Source: Kwoniella bestiolae CBS 10118 (Eukaryota > Basidiomycota > Tremellomycetes > Tremellales > Cryptococcaceae). From it: a stretch of DNA of 64,000 nt. Made by a program: the position numbers and the translations under genes. Under the pieces are notes generated by a model, which had not been told where the DNA came from, made no database searches, and saw only the letters and a list, made by a program, of their open reading frames with translations. Positions 35,757 through 47,432 of the stretch are shown one piece after another. Position 1 is the stretch's first letter. Each line of letters opens with the position of its first letter. Location: the NCBI RefSeq assembly GCF_000512585.2, contig NC_089241.1:6714001-6778000 (forward strand), read 5' to 3'.

Positions 35757-37034
35757 TCATGTACAGAGTCTCTTCGCCGCATCTTCTCTGACCTTGTACA
35801 GCTCTCTCGAGTCCTGAGACACACCATCAGCGACAAATACTGAATATCACATTGGTAAAATCCAACTCACCTTGAGAACGCCCAGATCGACATCCACAAC
35901 CTCCAATTTCGCTCCAACTCCACAACTCGCAACCTTCCCTCGAAGGGGTATCCAAACCCCACTCCCACCCATGAATCCTTCCAGAGGGTCTCCCCCGGCA
36001 TTACACATAATCCACACCGTCTCCGTTTCTACGCATCGCGCGAAGCAGAGCGATTGCACCATGTTGTGTTCGTACTGCGGATCATGTTCGTATTTGTGGA
36101 TGGTGCTGATATCAGATATTATCAGTCATCTGTAAAGCTCAAAGTGCCCCGGAACACCCACGGTTCACTATCCGTTGCGTACCAGAACGTGGGGGCGAAT
36201 ATGATATCTGCTCCTTGATTGGCGAGCTCCTGTGCATGAGCGGGGTGCGACATGTCCCAGCAGATCATCATTCCCGCTTTGCCCCATTTGGTATCAAACA
36301 CTTTATGTTCTTCCTCTCCTGGAGTGATGTAGTCTCTATGAGAAATTGTATAGCATCAGCCAACCTGGACTTGTTCTCCGTTGACATCTTGCCCTTAAAA
36401 CCGGAACATAACATCATATGACGTGGACCTTGCTCACCTCTCAGGATGCCAGAGATTCTTCTTCGTATATTCCCCAATCACTTCTCCCCTATCATCAATA
36501 AAGAACGCCGTATTGTACAGCGTAGGCTGAGCGCTCTCCTCCGTCGACAGAGGGTGCGCTTCGAGATATCTCCCCCATTCTAATTGAGCGGGGCTGGTGG
36601 CAGGTGGTTTAGACGTCGTATGAAGGGGAATATGCGCGAAGGGCGACGACTCGGGGACAGGTGCAGCTCCCTCCTCTCTCGTACCGTGGACGATACTTCC
36701 ACATAGAGCGATTTTTTGTGTTTTGGCGAGGTTTTGCAGGAACGTTAAAAGGTGTTTCGATGGGAAGGTGAGATACTAAGATATCAGCTTTGTCCTATGC
36801 ACAAGCTTCACTCACCTGTCGACTCTGGTTGACTATACCCTGTAAGAAGTATTCTGGAAATATCACCACTTCCGCTTTCTGAGCAACGGCTCGTTCCACA
36901 TAACGTATAACATCGATGAGGTTCTGATCAACAGTGGAAAACGGAGATGTCGAGTGAGGTTTCTCCAGCTTCGCTGGTCCCTCTGGAGCGACGATGGGAG
37001 CTGTCTGAGCGATGGCTATGCGGAGTCTGGTCAT
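35757..37034 (-). CDS. Carbon-nitrogen hydrolase (nitrilase superfamily)
   Basis: Five exons: 37034-36816, 36775-36438, 36335-36162, 36105-35871, 35813-35757 (340 residues). The catalytic triad of the superfamily is complete: Glu in VVIFPEYFLQG, Lys in EYTKKNLWHPER, and Cys in GMMICWDMSHPAHA. The start is typical (LRIAIAQTAP). The C-terminal part has CNAGGDPLEGFMGGSGVWIP, giving the usual alpha-beta-beta-alpha sandwich. Members hydrolyse nitriles, or more often amides or carbamoyl compounds; the loop insert between Glu and Lys (residues about 100-150, Pro/Ser/Thr-rich) is longer than in Nit2-type amidases, so the exact subfamily is unclear. Likely cytosolic. Intron 2 (36336-36437) is one of the longer ones in this window. 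Confidence 0.9.
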
Positions 37035-37523
37035 TCTGGTGATGTGTGTTGATACTGAAAGTGAATGAGTTTACAAAGGACGAGATTATCTCGTTATGAC
37101 TATGACTTCGTCGTCAACCGGGAAAACGTAGATGTCATAATCTCGCTTAAATGGAAAGCCGAGATGTACTATAAATAGTGGCAACTGTCATTCGAAAACG
37201 GCTCTCACCAAATTTACGTTGATCGAGTTGCTCGTCTCCTACAGCATACATTGGACGTCGATGATGCAAAGGCGACAGTAATGACACGTTCGGTCACTTC
37301 TGAATTGATGCTTCAAGGATCGAATCAGAATAACCGTTGGTTCCGTGTACATTTCACGTTCATTCATCACACAGAAATATCTATTATTTTGTCAAGATGG
37401 AAATGAGAAAATGTTTTGGAGTGACCAGCAGAGTGACTGCTTTTGTTGTTTCAGATAGATCTCAAGTATCAAAGAATCAGGATTGTCCTTCCTACGAGCT
37501 CCTTACAAAACGATGCCACCTTC
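37035..37523. other. Intergenic region between nitrilase and pyruvate kinase
   Basis: Promoter of the nitrilase gene and 3' flank of pyruvate kinase. No supported gene. Confidence 0.45.
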
Positions 37524-39840
37524 CTAATCGTCTCGTTCGATAGAGTGGAGGTCGAGGTCGGCGGGATCGGCGGGAACGCTGAGGATTCGGAGGGTGTTGG
37601 TCTAAGATATGGCACGAAGTTGTCAGCAACATAGACATTCTGATACCTCAAGATCCACTTACGTGACCGAGACCACCTTTCCATCCTTGCACGGCCATGA
37701 CAGTAGCTTCAGGCTTGACGATGGAGAGTGAGAGAGCGACTCGGAGACCGTACCTGATGAAACAACCGTTAGCATGGCATAACGTGCAGTCATCATCACA
37801 CTCACCTGATTCGGTTGTCAACGTCGATTTGCCATTTGTCACCGGGGATACCTCGAGGCTCAGGGTACCATACTGGGTAGACACCTCGGGACAAGTGGAG
37901 TTGTCGAGCGGTTTGTTGGTTTCGGGTAACTAGGTGATTATCAGTATACTCCGCTCGCAGTTATGGACCAGTAGTACCCACCACAGATGATAGGGCATTC
38001 AGGTCTGTACTTGGAAAGGAGTCTAGCAGATACACCACTGGTAGACAAGACGATGATAGCCCCGGCATCTTGCTCCATAGCAGCGGCTACGGCCGACAAG
38101 GCCAGAGTTTCGGCAGTCTCGGTGGGTCGAGGGGTGAGACTTCGGAGTTGGTCGAATAAGTGAGGGTAGGCGATAGCCCGCTCGGCGAGGTAGGCGGTCT
38201 CGGCCATCATCTTGACTATAACACGTAATATATCAGCTATATTTCGCAGTCTGGCCGATTATCCCACTTACCCGCTTCGATGGGGTATTTACCCTTGGCG
38301 GTTTCACCTGAAAGCATGACACAGTCGGCACCGTCCATGACAGCGTTGGCGACGTCGGAAACTTCAGCTCGGGTGGGTCGAGGGTTGTACTGGAACAGGG
38401 TTAGTAGTGATACTAAATCTCGACGGGACGACTTACGGTCATAGACTGTAAGAGCAAACTCTGTCAGCGAGTATCCCCACGTACTCTATCCGATCCTTGA
38501 CTCACCTCGAGCATCTGAGTGGCACAGATGACGGGTTTACCAGCAACGTTACACTTGGCGATCATCATCTTCTGGGCGATAAATACCTGAGACGCAGGGA
38601 TCTCAATACCCAAATCACCTCTAGCAACCATGACACCGTCGGTCTCCTTCAAAATCTCGTCAAAGTTGGTGACACCTTGTTCGTTCTCGATCTTGACGAT
38701 GATCTTGATGTTGGCACCGTCAGTACCGAGGACCTTTCTAATTTCCTTGACATCGTTACCAGATCTGATGAACGAGGCGAAGATCATGTCAACACCGTTC
38801 TTGACACCGAAAGCCAAATCGGCTTTGTCCTTCTCGGAAAGAGCGGGCAAGTCGACGGCGGTCTTGGGGAGGTTGACACCTTTTCGGGATGAGAGGGTAC
38901 CGGAGTTGAGTGATTTGACTCGGATCTTCTCACCGTCGATGGAGACGACTTGGAGGGAGAGGATACCTGCGATGGAGGTCAGTGGTGCTTAGGGGATCTG
39001 TAAACTCACCATCATCAACGTATATGAGTTTTCCAGGCGCAGTGACTTTGGGAAGGTTGGTCTATGAGATGTCATCAGCATTGAGCTAGGCACCAGACCT
39101 CAACGACTCACGTAGTCCATATATATTTGCTCAGCAGTACCGGATTCGGCGAACGACTTGTCGGTGGTAACCCAGAACTCGTGACCGGCGTCAATGGGGA
39201 CCTGCCATATGGTCAGCTCGCCTCATTCCCGTTCTCACTCACATCAGTGTCATCCTTCATCAAACCAGTCCTGATCTCTGGACCTTTGGTGTCAAGAGCG
39301 ATAGCCAAAGGTCGACCATTGGGGCTCTTGGCAGCAGCGGCTCTAGCGTTGTCAATGACCGATTGGTGGTACTCGTATGAACCGTGGGAGAAGTTCATTC
39401 GGACTATGGGCATCCATCAGCATGACGGAACAAAGGGTTCAAGAGTGAAACAACATACCAATGTTCATACCAGCATCAGCGAGCTTGACGAGGGTGTCTA
39501 CGTTGTTGGTTTTGGGACCGATGGTAGCGATGATGGAGCTCTGAAATACTGTCAGCTCCGAGTTAAAAAGAAGGGAAACACCCGCACCCACCTTTCTGAA
39601 GAACTTTTGATCCGGAGTCATGTCATTGAAGTTGGTGTTGAGAGAGGCTTGCCAGGCAAGCTGGGTGGTAGGGGCGTTGCTGATGAAAGCGCTTGTAGAC
39701 ATGTTGAAATTGGGTGGACCTCCGATGGATGATCTATGTTCAAGGTAATTGGGGTTGTAAGGTAGATGAACCGATTGAGATTTGGGAGGAGAGGGAGTGA
39801 GAGGTCGTGAAGGTGGATGATGTCCGAGTGCGAATGGCAT
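37524..39840 (-). CDS. PYK1: Pyruvate kinase
   Basis: Twelve exons: 39840-39592, 39540-39459, 39403-39243, 39201-39112, 39061-39010, 38966-38506, 38445-38437, 38389-38272, 38215-37982, 37929-37806, 37753-37663, 37601-37524 (582 residues). It converts phosphoenolpyruvate and ADP to pyruvate and ATP, the last step of glycolysis. Landmarks: IIATIGPKTNN, RMNFSHGSYEYH, IALDTKGPEIRTG, and the pyruvate kinase signature IIVKIENEQGVTNFDEIL with its catalytic Lys and Glu. GVMVARGDLGIEIP, GKPVICATQMLE, SMT, YNPRPTRAEVSDVANAVMDG and CVMLSGETAKGKYP follow. Exon 7 is only 9 bases and encodes Ser-Met-Thr, a universally conserved block here. The frame extends 46 residues upstream of a second good ATG (39702); starting there gives 536 residues, nearer the usual length. 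Confidence 0.97.
38437..38445 (-). other. PYK1: 9-base microexon of pyruvate kinase
   Basis: The sequence TCTATGACC lies between an acceptor CTTACAG and a donor GTAAGT. It supplies Ser-Met-Thr in the conserved ATQMLESM(T/I) xNPRPTRAE block; skipping it keeps frame but deletes three conserved residues. Confidence 0.85.
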
Positions 39841-40450
39841 GATGAGGAACGTTGGTTGTCAGATGAGAGATGGAACAAAGAGAGAGTGTAGGAGAAGAAA
39901 GGGAGTTGAAAATCAAAGTCAGCGTTGTGAAGCATGAATAGAGAATAAAGTGAATAGAGTTGACAGAAACGTGCTGATGATGTCAATCATCTAATCCACT
40001 GCATACATCCCATTCCCAATCTCCCATTCATTGGCAGGAATGTCGTGTCATGACAATCAAAGGATATGCACGATCCATTGCAATTTACAACATGAAGAAA
40101 TCTGTACTATCTGACTCACTCTTTTCAGTTTCAAGTTGAAGGGATGTATGTATAGGTTGTAATAGATACAAGGGAGGATATGTATTGGTATATATATGTT
40201 TGTATATATAACAGAATTGCCCCAACAGAAATTCCAGAGAAAGAGTGTGACGAGGGTGAATCACGTTGTTACTCATCTCTGTAATTGGGTGGAGATAATC
40301 ATTTTAACCCATTTAACCCATTTTCATTCAAAACACCCAATAAGTCCGGCGGCAATATCCACGTGGTTACCCCTGAATCACCTATCAAACATCGCCAAAA
40401 GCAAATCTGGGTAGAGAAGTGACGGAAACTGATATATAATCGCTGCCAGA
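39841..40450. promoter_or_regulatory. Divergent promoter region, PYK1 / uL1m
   Basis: Shared upstream region of two divergent genes. It holds TATATATA-rich stretches near 40190-40210 and a small repeat TTTAACCCATTTAACCCATTTT near 40305-40325. No gene seen. Confidence 0.45.
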
Positions 40451-42046
40451 ATGCCACATCATGATATCACCCGTTCCTCTTCCTCTTCGCAAAGTCAACT
40501 TTCACCCTCATCATCAACGTCTCATATATCAACGACCGATTCCGAATTGCAATCACTCGATTCAACACCCTCAAACACACCACCACACCTTGAGACCAAC
40601 CAAACCCAGATCAAGGTACATCGAACCAAACCCAAACGGAAGAAAGAAGATCCAGTCGACCCATACGAGGAATACTTCACTCAGCAAGCCAAACTTTTCA
40701 GACATCTGGAAAAGAGATTTACCAAATTTCAGAAAAAGCAAAAAGAAGAACAAGCTCGTGCGAGAGACAATAGATCAAATAGGAAACATACCGCTACACC
40801 TGCTCCAGTCAAAGCTAAGAAGAAGAAGGATAAAAAGGAAAATACAACTAGTTCGGAAACCGATACTTCCAATTCGTCAATAACATCCACGGAAGATACA
40901 GACAACATGATCGGTTCTAGTGTAGCTGCTCTCAGGCTACAGGCTGGAAAGGCGGTAGCTCAGAGTGTGGTGAGTCTGACTTCTTACTAGTTACAGTTGT
41001 GCACTAACCATGTCATTCGACACAGCGCCCAGCAATCTCCATCACCCGAGCTCCTTCAGCCTCTTCCGCATCTTTCTCTTCCACCGCTTCTACCTCTATG
41101 CGAAGTCAGAAATCACAAATAAAGAAAAAGAAGAAGATAGTCAACCCAGATGCTATGACCGCCACGGAAGCTGTACGAGTCTTACGGGTGAGTATGATAA
41201 CATGTTGACGGTTGAACTTTGACTAACGGATATATTCAGGCCCTTGAAATCGCCAACCCCACTTCCTCCTATTCCCTCACATTATCAACCAAATCTACCA
41301 AATCATCCCTCCCCATCCGAGGACACTTCCATCTACCTCTAGATCCCCGAAGATCGTCCGAAACCATCTTAGTATTCGCCGAACCCAATTCGCCATCCTC
41401 GACACTGGCGAAACAAGCCGGAGCTGCTTATGTAGGTGGAGAAGAGTTATTCGAAGCTGTCTTGTCGGGCAAAGTATCACCTACGAGATGCTTGGCCACT
41501 CCAGGTATGATGCCTCAGGTGACGAGGAATCTGGCTAGATATCTGGGTCCAAAGGGTTTGATGCCCGTTGCTAAGAGAGGGTTGGTCGGTGAGGGTGAAG
41601 AGTTGGCTGAAAAAATTAGAGATGCTGCGGGTAGGATGGAGTACCGGGCGGACAAGGAGGGACTGGTCAGGATTCGTGAGTTTTCGCTGATTTGCAAATG
41701 TGTTCATGTCTTTTGCTGATATCTGAGTATCCTTAATAGCCGTTGCAAGAGTGAGCTCGTTCGACTTGACATCCGGATTAAGCTAATGTTCCTCATAGAT
41801 GGACTTCGAAATCCCTTCAATCGAGACAAATATTCGTTCATTCATCCAGACGGTCAGAGACAACCAGTCAGCAGGCAATACAGACGATGCAGTTACCAAC
41901 GCCGCGAAGAAGAAGAAGAAGGGTGAGTCTCTTTGCGATGTGCTAAATACATTTATGCTAATATGAGGAATGTAGGATCCTCTATAACCGCTGCTAGGAT
42001 CGAGACTACGAATGGACCTAGTATCGAGATCAACGATGTATTGTAG
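40451..42046 (+). CDS. Mitochondrial ribosomal protein uL1, with N-terminal extension
   Basis: Six exons: 40451-40969, 41026-41187, 41240-41675, 41740-41750, 41799-41922, 41976-42046 (440 residues from the first ATG). The L1 domain is recognised by AYVGGEELFEAVLSGK, CLATPGMMPQVTRNLARYLG, PKGLMPVAKRG, and the RMEYRADKEGLVRI beta strand. uL1 forms the mobile stalk of the large subunit at the tRNA exit site. An internal ATG at 40907 starts MIGSSVAALRLQAGKAVAQS, a basic amphipathic helix without acids, as in a mitochondrial presequence; this start gives 288 residues and is probably the functional mitochondrial start. The 152 upstream residues are open in the same frame and coding-like (Ser-rich, then coiled coil, then Lys-rich). 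Exon 4 has only 11 bases. Confidence 0.85.
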
Positions 42047-42183
42047 ATATGTAGATGCATGTTGGTGATATGATGGGATATGCTGTGATACTGTTTCTAC
42101 TTATACTTCCGTCGGTCTAAATCCCATGTCTTTCCTGCAGTAATCATGAAATACATGGCACTCCCTCTTGCTCAGGGTTCAGC

Positions 42184-43350
42184 CTAAGCTTTCACCAACA
42201 AACAGGCAACGCTTCCCAAAGCTCGTCGTATATCCTGATAGTCTACGTCATGTGCTATGGTACAGTCACGTGAGCATGGTGCACAGCTGCAACGACTGGA
42301 AGACAACTTACTATCCTCAACTTCACCCCACTGCTCGATCTGACTCCTCACTTCCACATGACTAGCTTCCGCAGCTGCGTTGGCCGATAGCTTCCCTTTG
42401 CACAATGCCAAAGCAATCACAAACGATTTCGAGGCGTATGCAGCCCGTTCGAACGCCGCTAGTTCCCAACCGTCCATTCCCTCCAGCGCACTCCTCAACC
42501 TATCTTTCGTCTCTTCGCTCTGTGTAGGAGCAGCAAATCTTTCCGCGAGGTTGAGGGTGACGTCGTATGACTCTTTCAGCCATGAATACAGGGGGTCCCA
42601 GTGTTCTCGCTGCATTCGTACGAGGGATGATGGGGTGTCGTTTGTGAATCTGGTTGAGTGTGGGTAAGTAAGTGCAGCCTTCTGAATGATCTAGCTCACT
42701 CACAGGATCGTATCGGTATCAAGATATTTCATCATTTGATCAATCACGCCCTCTCTAATAGCACCTTCTGAAAGACCATCTATAGCTCGAGATGCCAATG
42801 ATGTCTAAGTTCTGCAAATCAGCCAAACTCTATGTGAAATTTGCGGATGAAGACGTACCACCGGCAAGGTATGCTGTTTCAACACTTCATCTTGGTTCTC
42901 CCACTCATTCGCTATCAACAGAGCTAGCAACCTCCTTTCCGCCGGTATTGACAACTTCGCACCACCCGGAGTCTTCAACGCTCTGTGGTCTAATGTTATC
43001 TGGAACTGACCAGATTCATCCTGCTTGATATGTACCGTCTTCCAGAATCGTCGAAGAGTCACTTCGGCTCCTGTCAAGTAGCGTTAGCCTGTGAGTCTTC
43101 CAATGACTTAATAAGAATGAAAGGTAGTGAGACACCACGTACTGTTCGTCTGAGTCAAGGCGGGACCATCCTGCACGACTGCCCTCGCTACTCTTGTTGA
43201 GGTATACGATCTCCTTCCAGCTTGATCTCTCCATCCACAGGCTGATATCGATGGTCCGACAAATGATGTTGGAGTGATCTGTCTGACTGTGAGAGCGGGC
43301 AAGACCCGCTGGGTAAGGATAGGACGGAAGGATCGAGCTACAGCTGCCAT
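42184..43350 (-). CDS. ATP12: ATP synthase F1 assembly chaperone ATP12, mitochondrial
   Basis: Five exons: 43350-43143, 43070-42859, 42804-42704, 42649-42312, 42254-42184 (309 residues). Atp12 binds the F1 alpha subunit in the mitochondrial matrix so that it can join the alpha3-beta3 hexamer. The N-terminal about 65 residues are rich in Arg/Ala/Ser/Val and lack acids at the very start (MAAVARSFRPILTQRVLPAL), a presequence. Family blocks: RRFWKTVHIKQDES, FQITLDHRALKTPGGAKLSI, LLALLIANEWENQDEVL, and SSLVRMQREHWDPLYSWLKE. The C-terminal part includes GMDGWELAAFERAAYASKSF, the conserved segment of the helical half. Length matches the family. Confidence 0.95.
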
Positions 43351-44082
43351 TTTGGATAGTGATGGGTCTGATGGCGATGATGAGAAGCTGGAACAAGGTA
43401 AATTGCGGATAAGTAATCAGAGTGATTTTGGACTTTTGGTTTTTCGGAGATCATTCATTTCATTTCATAACGGTCAGGTACTCGTAATTACCTGAGGTGT
43501 CAAGACATTAGGATATTTTTGTAATGGCGGATTAGCGGAACCAGATGGAGCGAGTAATCAAAACATTACAACGATCATCATCATCGTCAGTTAGTGCACG
43601 GGGTATGACTAACGCCTGATGGCCGAGTGAATTACACATTCCTCGAAAACAACAATCCACAATTCACGCATTCAACAGCATATAACATTAATTGTAAACA
43701 AAGATACGACAACCTCGGTGTTGATCACTAGATTAATCGAGGTCAAGTGAATGGTATCCCCCCCTCTCTCCTTTAGCAATTTGATCGAAGAAAGATATAA
43801 CTCAAACACAAACAATCATAACATCCTCAACCTGAACCTGCATTGACCTCCTTTCATTCGCCTTTCCCCTCAATATATCGCATCCCTATAATTCACTCGA
43901 CTTGCCCCTTTCATATGCTATCCTATACGATCGAGATCTATTCGTACTCAATGGCCATAACCGAGGACACAGCATCTACCCAGATCTCGACACCATCAGC
44001 TTCAGTCTCCATCACAACTTGAACCACATCATAAGATCGATATCTTTTCAACGCTATTAGAGTGAAAAGCTCGTTGCCAACC
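43351..44082. promoter_or_regulatory. Divergent promoter region, ATP12 / Zn2Cys6 gene
   Basis: 732 bases between opposed starts, AT-rich around 43680-43760, with a long C/A-rich leader upstream of 44083. No gene supported. Confidence 0.45.
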
Positions 44083-47000
44083 ATGGCCCCACCTAGCACT
44101 AGCGACGCTGGACCACATCCATCCGCTTCTCACGCTGATTCCAACTCATCCGACGCACCTAAACCAAAACAAAGAAAGCTAAATCGTACTTTACCTCAGC
44201 TCAAGCGGAACGCAGCTTGTATACCATGTCGAAGGAGGAGGATCAAATGTGATGCAGGGAAACCACATTGCTCGTCATGCGTCAGAAGTTATCATTTCTT
44301 GGCTAGAACACAACCGGACGAAGAGAGGGATGCTAGAGGTGTTCAATGTTTTTACGAGGACGACGCTGAAGATGTGGACGAGGATCAACATGCAGCGCAG
44401 AACACCGCTTTGCCAGGTAGTTCAAGCCCTTCCACGTTGCCTAGAGGAACGAAGAGGAAAGATAGCTCTGTTGATGAGGATCCGAGAGATGTGATCAGGA
44501 AGTTGGAGGAGAAAGTTGGTGAGTACTCTCTTGAGCGGTTTCTCAAACATCTCTAACACCTTGTTTCCAGCCGAGCTCCAACAAGCACTAGCTTCTACAA
44601 GCATGTCTGGCAACCCACCCAACTCATCATCGACGATCATACCCGATCAGAGTCAACATCGACCATATGTACCACCTCAACGACCTGTCGAGACCAGCTC
44701 ATGGACAGGTCCCTCGCCGAATCAATTTCCTGCCGATTTTTTGAGTGCACCGTACAATCCTCCTGGAATGGCCGGAGGTGTGCCAAGTACAGCGGCCATT
44801 CCCCCCTTCAATGATCCATTCTCTGCCCCTCTTGACCTCTCTCAAGATAGTACAGGAAGTATAGCACCTCAGCCTTCCGGTCCTCCTAGAAGATCAACCC
44901 AACCAACCTCCGCGGATGATATCGATGCCGAAGCAGGAAGGTTCAGTGGTCCCTTCTTGGAGCTTCTCTTCCCTGGATGGCCCGCTAAGCTGCCCACGCC
45001 GTGTGAGTCAGCTTACATACTTGCGACGGTATTATGCTGACACAAGCTCATAAACGCAGCTATGCTCGACCATCTGTAAGTTCAGCTCAACATTTCATCA
45101 TCAACAAGCTAACATCCCCCACAGCGTTGAGACCTTTTTCAACATGGTGCCATCCGTACCTCGAGTCCTCCATCGCCAGTCTTTTATGACTAGACTGGCT
45201 CTACCCCCGACACATGCGGAATTCCCTCATGTCGCTCTGCTACATGCCATCTGTGCCACAGCGGCTCGCTACACTGCTGCCGTAAAATGTCGACCTGTTG
45301 CGGAAGCCGTCGAGAAAACCAATCAAGACGCGAAGCGGGCCAATGGAAAGGGATTGCCTTACGATGATCCCGCGGATGAGACCTGCTTCTCCGAGCGAAA
45401 CGCGAGGTATGCGATGAATGCATTAAGGTTTGAGCACGTTAGCGGAAGGGGTCTCCTTGACATGCTACAGGCCATGGTGGGTAAATACTTATCGACGGTG
45501 TGATTTCGAGCTAACCCTGGGAGACAGATCATCATGGGACATTGGGGTCAATCCAGCGCAAAATGGATAGAAGGATGGATCATCATCGGAGGAGGAGGCA
45601 GACTTGCTATCTGTCTTGGATTGCTCGATCACCAGCCAGACGATTTCGGTATGCCCGCTTTGAGACAATCTATTTTAGGACCGCCAAGAACCGACGCGGA
45701 GCGAGAAGAACGACGAGCGGTCATGTATTATATCATGTACTACGATTGCATCTCGGCAGCTTCGTCAGGGTGGCCCAATACACTTCCGACTGAGGAATTG
45801 GTAAGTCCGCGTGAGACCAAAACGTCCAAGGCTGACTGTGATGTAGACGGCGAGAATGCCCTGCCATAGGAATGATTTTGCGAAATTGGTAAATCCGTCT
45901 CCTCGTCAACTGTCAGATCCTGTGTATTCTGACGACATCTCTAGGATAACATTCCCGCGAATCCACAGGGGTACCATTCCCCGGATCTCTACACATAGTA
46001 AGCCAATAATAACCCCAATAGTATAACGCTGATACCTTTTCAGTCACCCCGTCGCAGACGGTTTCAACATGATGTTGAAAGGTAGGTCAAAGTCGATCGT
46101 TCTGATAGCTAACAAGCTGCAGGTATTATTCTTCTATCGCGAGCGTGTCGCTTCATCCGGAAATGTCGAAGTATGGAACCAGCCGATCGTCTGCTTGCCA
46201 GGCAAACTCCAGAGTTCAAACAAATAGATTCTGACATCGCCGCGTTCAAGTGAGTCCAGACGTGTCATTGCATGGCTAACTATTCCACAGTTTGCATTTC
46301 CCTCCAGCCCTGAGAGATCCAGTGCAATACCTTCAAGGGCACGCCAAAGGGGTCGATGCGGATCTGATTGTGAGTTATGCATAGTCTGGTTCTTCCAAAC
46401 TCAACTGCTGACCCCTTCATAGGCCGCACATCTCATACCCCGTATCGCCAGCATCTTCCTCCACGAGCCATTCGCCGATGTCAGCGATCCTTCTTGCACC
46501 TCTGCAACAAGGATTCTTATGGAAGCGAGGGCTGTGCTCAACATCGTCTATTTGGTCGTGAGCAGCAACGCGGATATATCATACATGGTGATGCCGATAT
46601 GTTCTTGTGAGTGAAACGTGTTTTCATTTCAATGGTTGACATCGCTGATCCAAATCTGCGTAGTGTGAGTTTATGCTACTGCCGCAAACAAATGGTCCAT
46701 CTCTAAAAAATGACCCCTTATAGCTACTTCTTCACCGCCGCTCGAACACTGCTCTTGTTCTACCAACGGGCGCTTGAAACCGGTGATCGTACTGCCGCCT
46801 ACTCGTACCGCAATGAGATCGCGGTATTCAAGTGAGTCTGCTAAATTTCCGTCAGCAGCTGCAGCTGACACGTAGGCTTTAGAATCGCCTTCCAAGCTCT
46901 ATCCAGCAGATTTGCGATGGGCGCCCGACATCTGATCATGCTCGAAATGGTCTCATCCCATATCGAAGAGGAGACTTTGGGTCACCCCCTGCCCGAACCA

Positions 47001-47432
47001 AGCATTGTCCCGAGGTTACCTGCTCAACCACCTGCATGGCACGTTGCCGCCCCCAGCATGAGACGAAGCTATGATCCATCCGGTTTCCCAAACGAGGAGG
47101 ATTCGAACGAAGGCGTATCGATGGAGCATGCGGTAACGATCAACAATCTGGATCAGACGGCGCCACAACGAGATTTAGGATTGGACAATAATAGCAGGAG
47201 GGTGAACGACGGTATCATTCAGTCGAGGAATTATGTGAGCTCGCCTAGAGGTAGTCACACGACGAGTGGGAGTGGAGGATCGACGGGCCAAAGTCCTGGT
47301 GGTCCCATAGTCTACGTGAATTGGCAAACGGTAGCCAGTCATTCCACTCAGGGTCATTTGCCGCCTGAACTGCAAGATCCGAGTATGAGGACGCAGGCTC
47401 AGCTGCACGACCCTAACTATTCGTCGTTATAG
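44083..47432 (+). CDS. Zn2Cys6 fungal-specific transcription factor
   Basis: Exons: 44083-44518, 44571-45002, 45060-45075, 45125-45476, 45528-45800, 45847-45888, 45945-45997, 46044-46081, 46123-46249, 46291-46369, 46423-46606, 46664 (single base), 46724-46831, 46883-47432 (896 residues). The zinc cluster is ACIPCRRRRIKCDAGKPHCS then SCVRSYHF...VQC; the gap between the fifth and sixth Cys is about 20 residues instead of 6-9. A coiled coil (IRKLEEKVAELQQAL) follows. The fungal-specific domain is clear from FFNMVPSVPRVLHRQSFM, LHAICATAARYTAAV, and GWIIIGGGGRLAICLGL. Three exons are tiny (16 bases, 38 bases and the proposed single base). The single-base exon is needed to join MPICS to FYFFTAARTLLLFYQRAL in frame. 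The C-terminus is Ser/Gly/Gln-rich and disordered. Confidence 0.85.
46664..46664 (+). other. Candidate single-base exon in the Zn2Cys6 gene
   Basis: Intron 46607-46663 (GTGAGT...GCTGAT...TAG) is followed by one T and directly by GTGAGT, which opens intron 46665-46723 (ending TTATAG). The T is required to keep the frame between exon 46423-46606 and exon 46724-46831. Treating both introns as one long intron shifts the frame by one base. Confidence 0.45.

Noticed and set aside
35757..43350. Nitrilase, pyruvate kinase and neighbours as a metabolic cluster
   Set aside because: No shared pathway, no tailoring enzymes or exporter; ordinary housekeeping neighbours.
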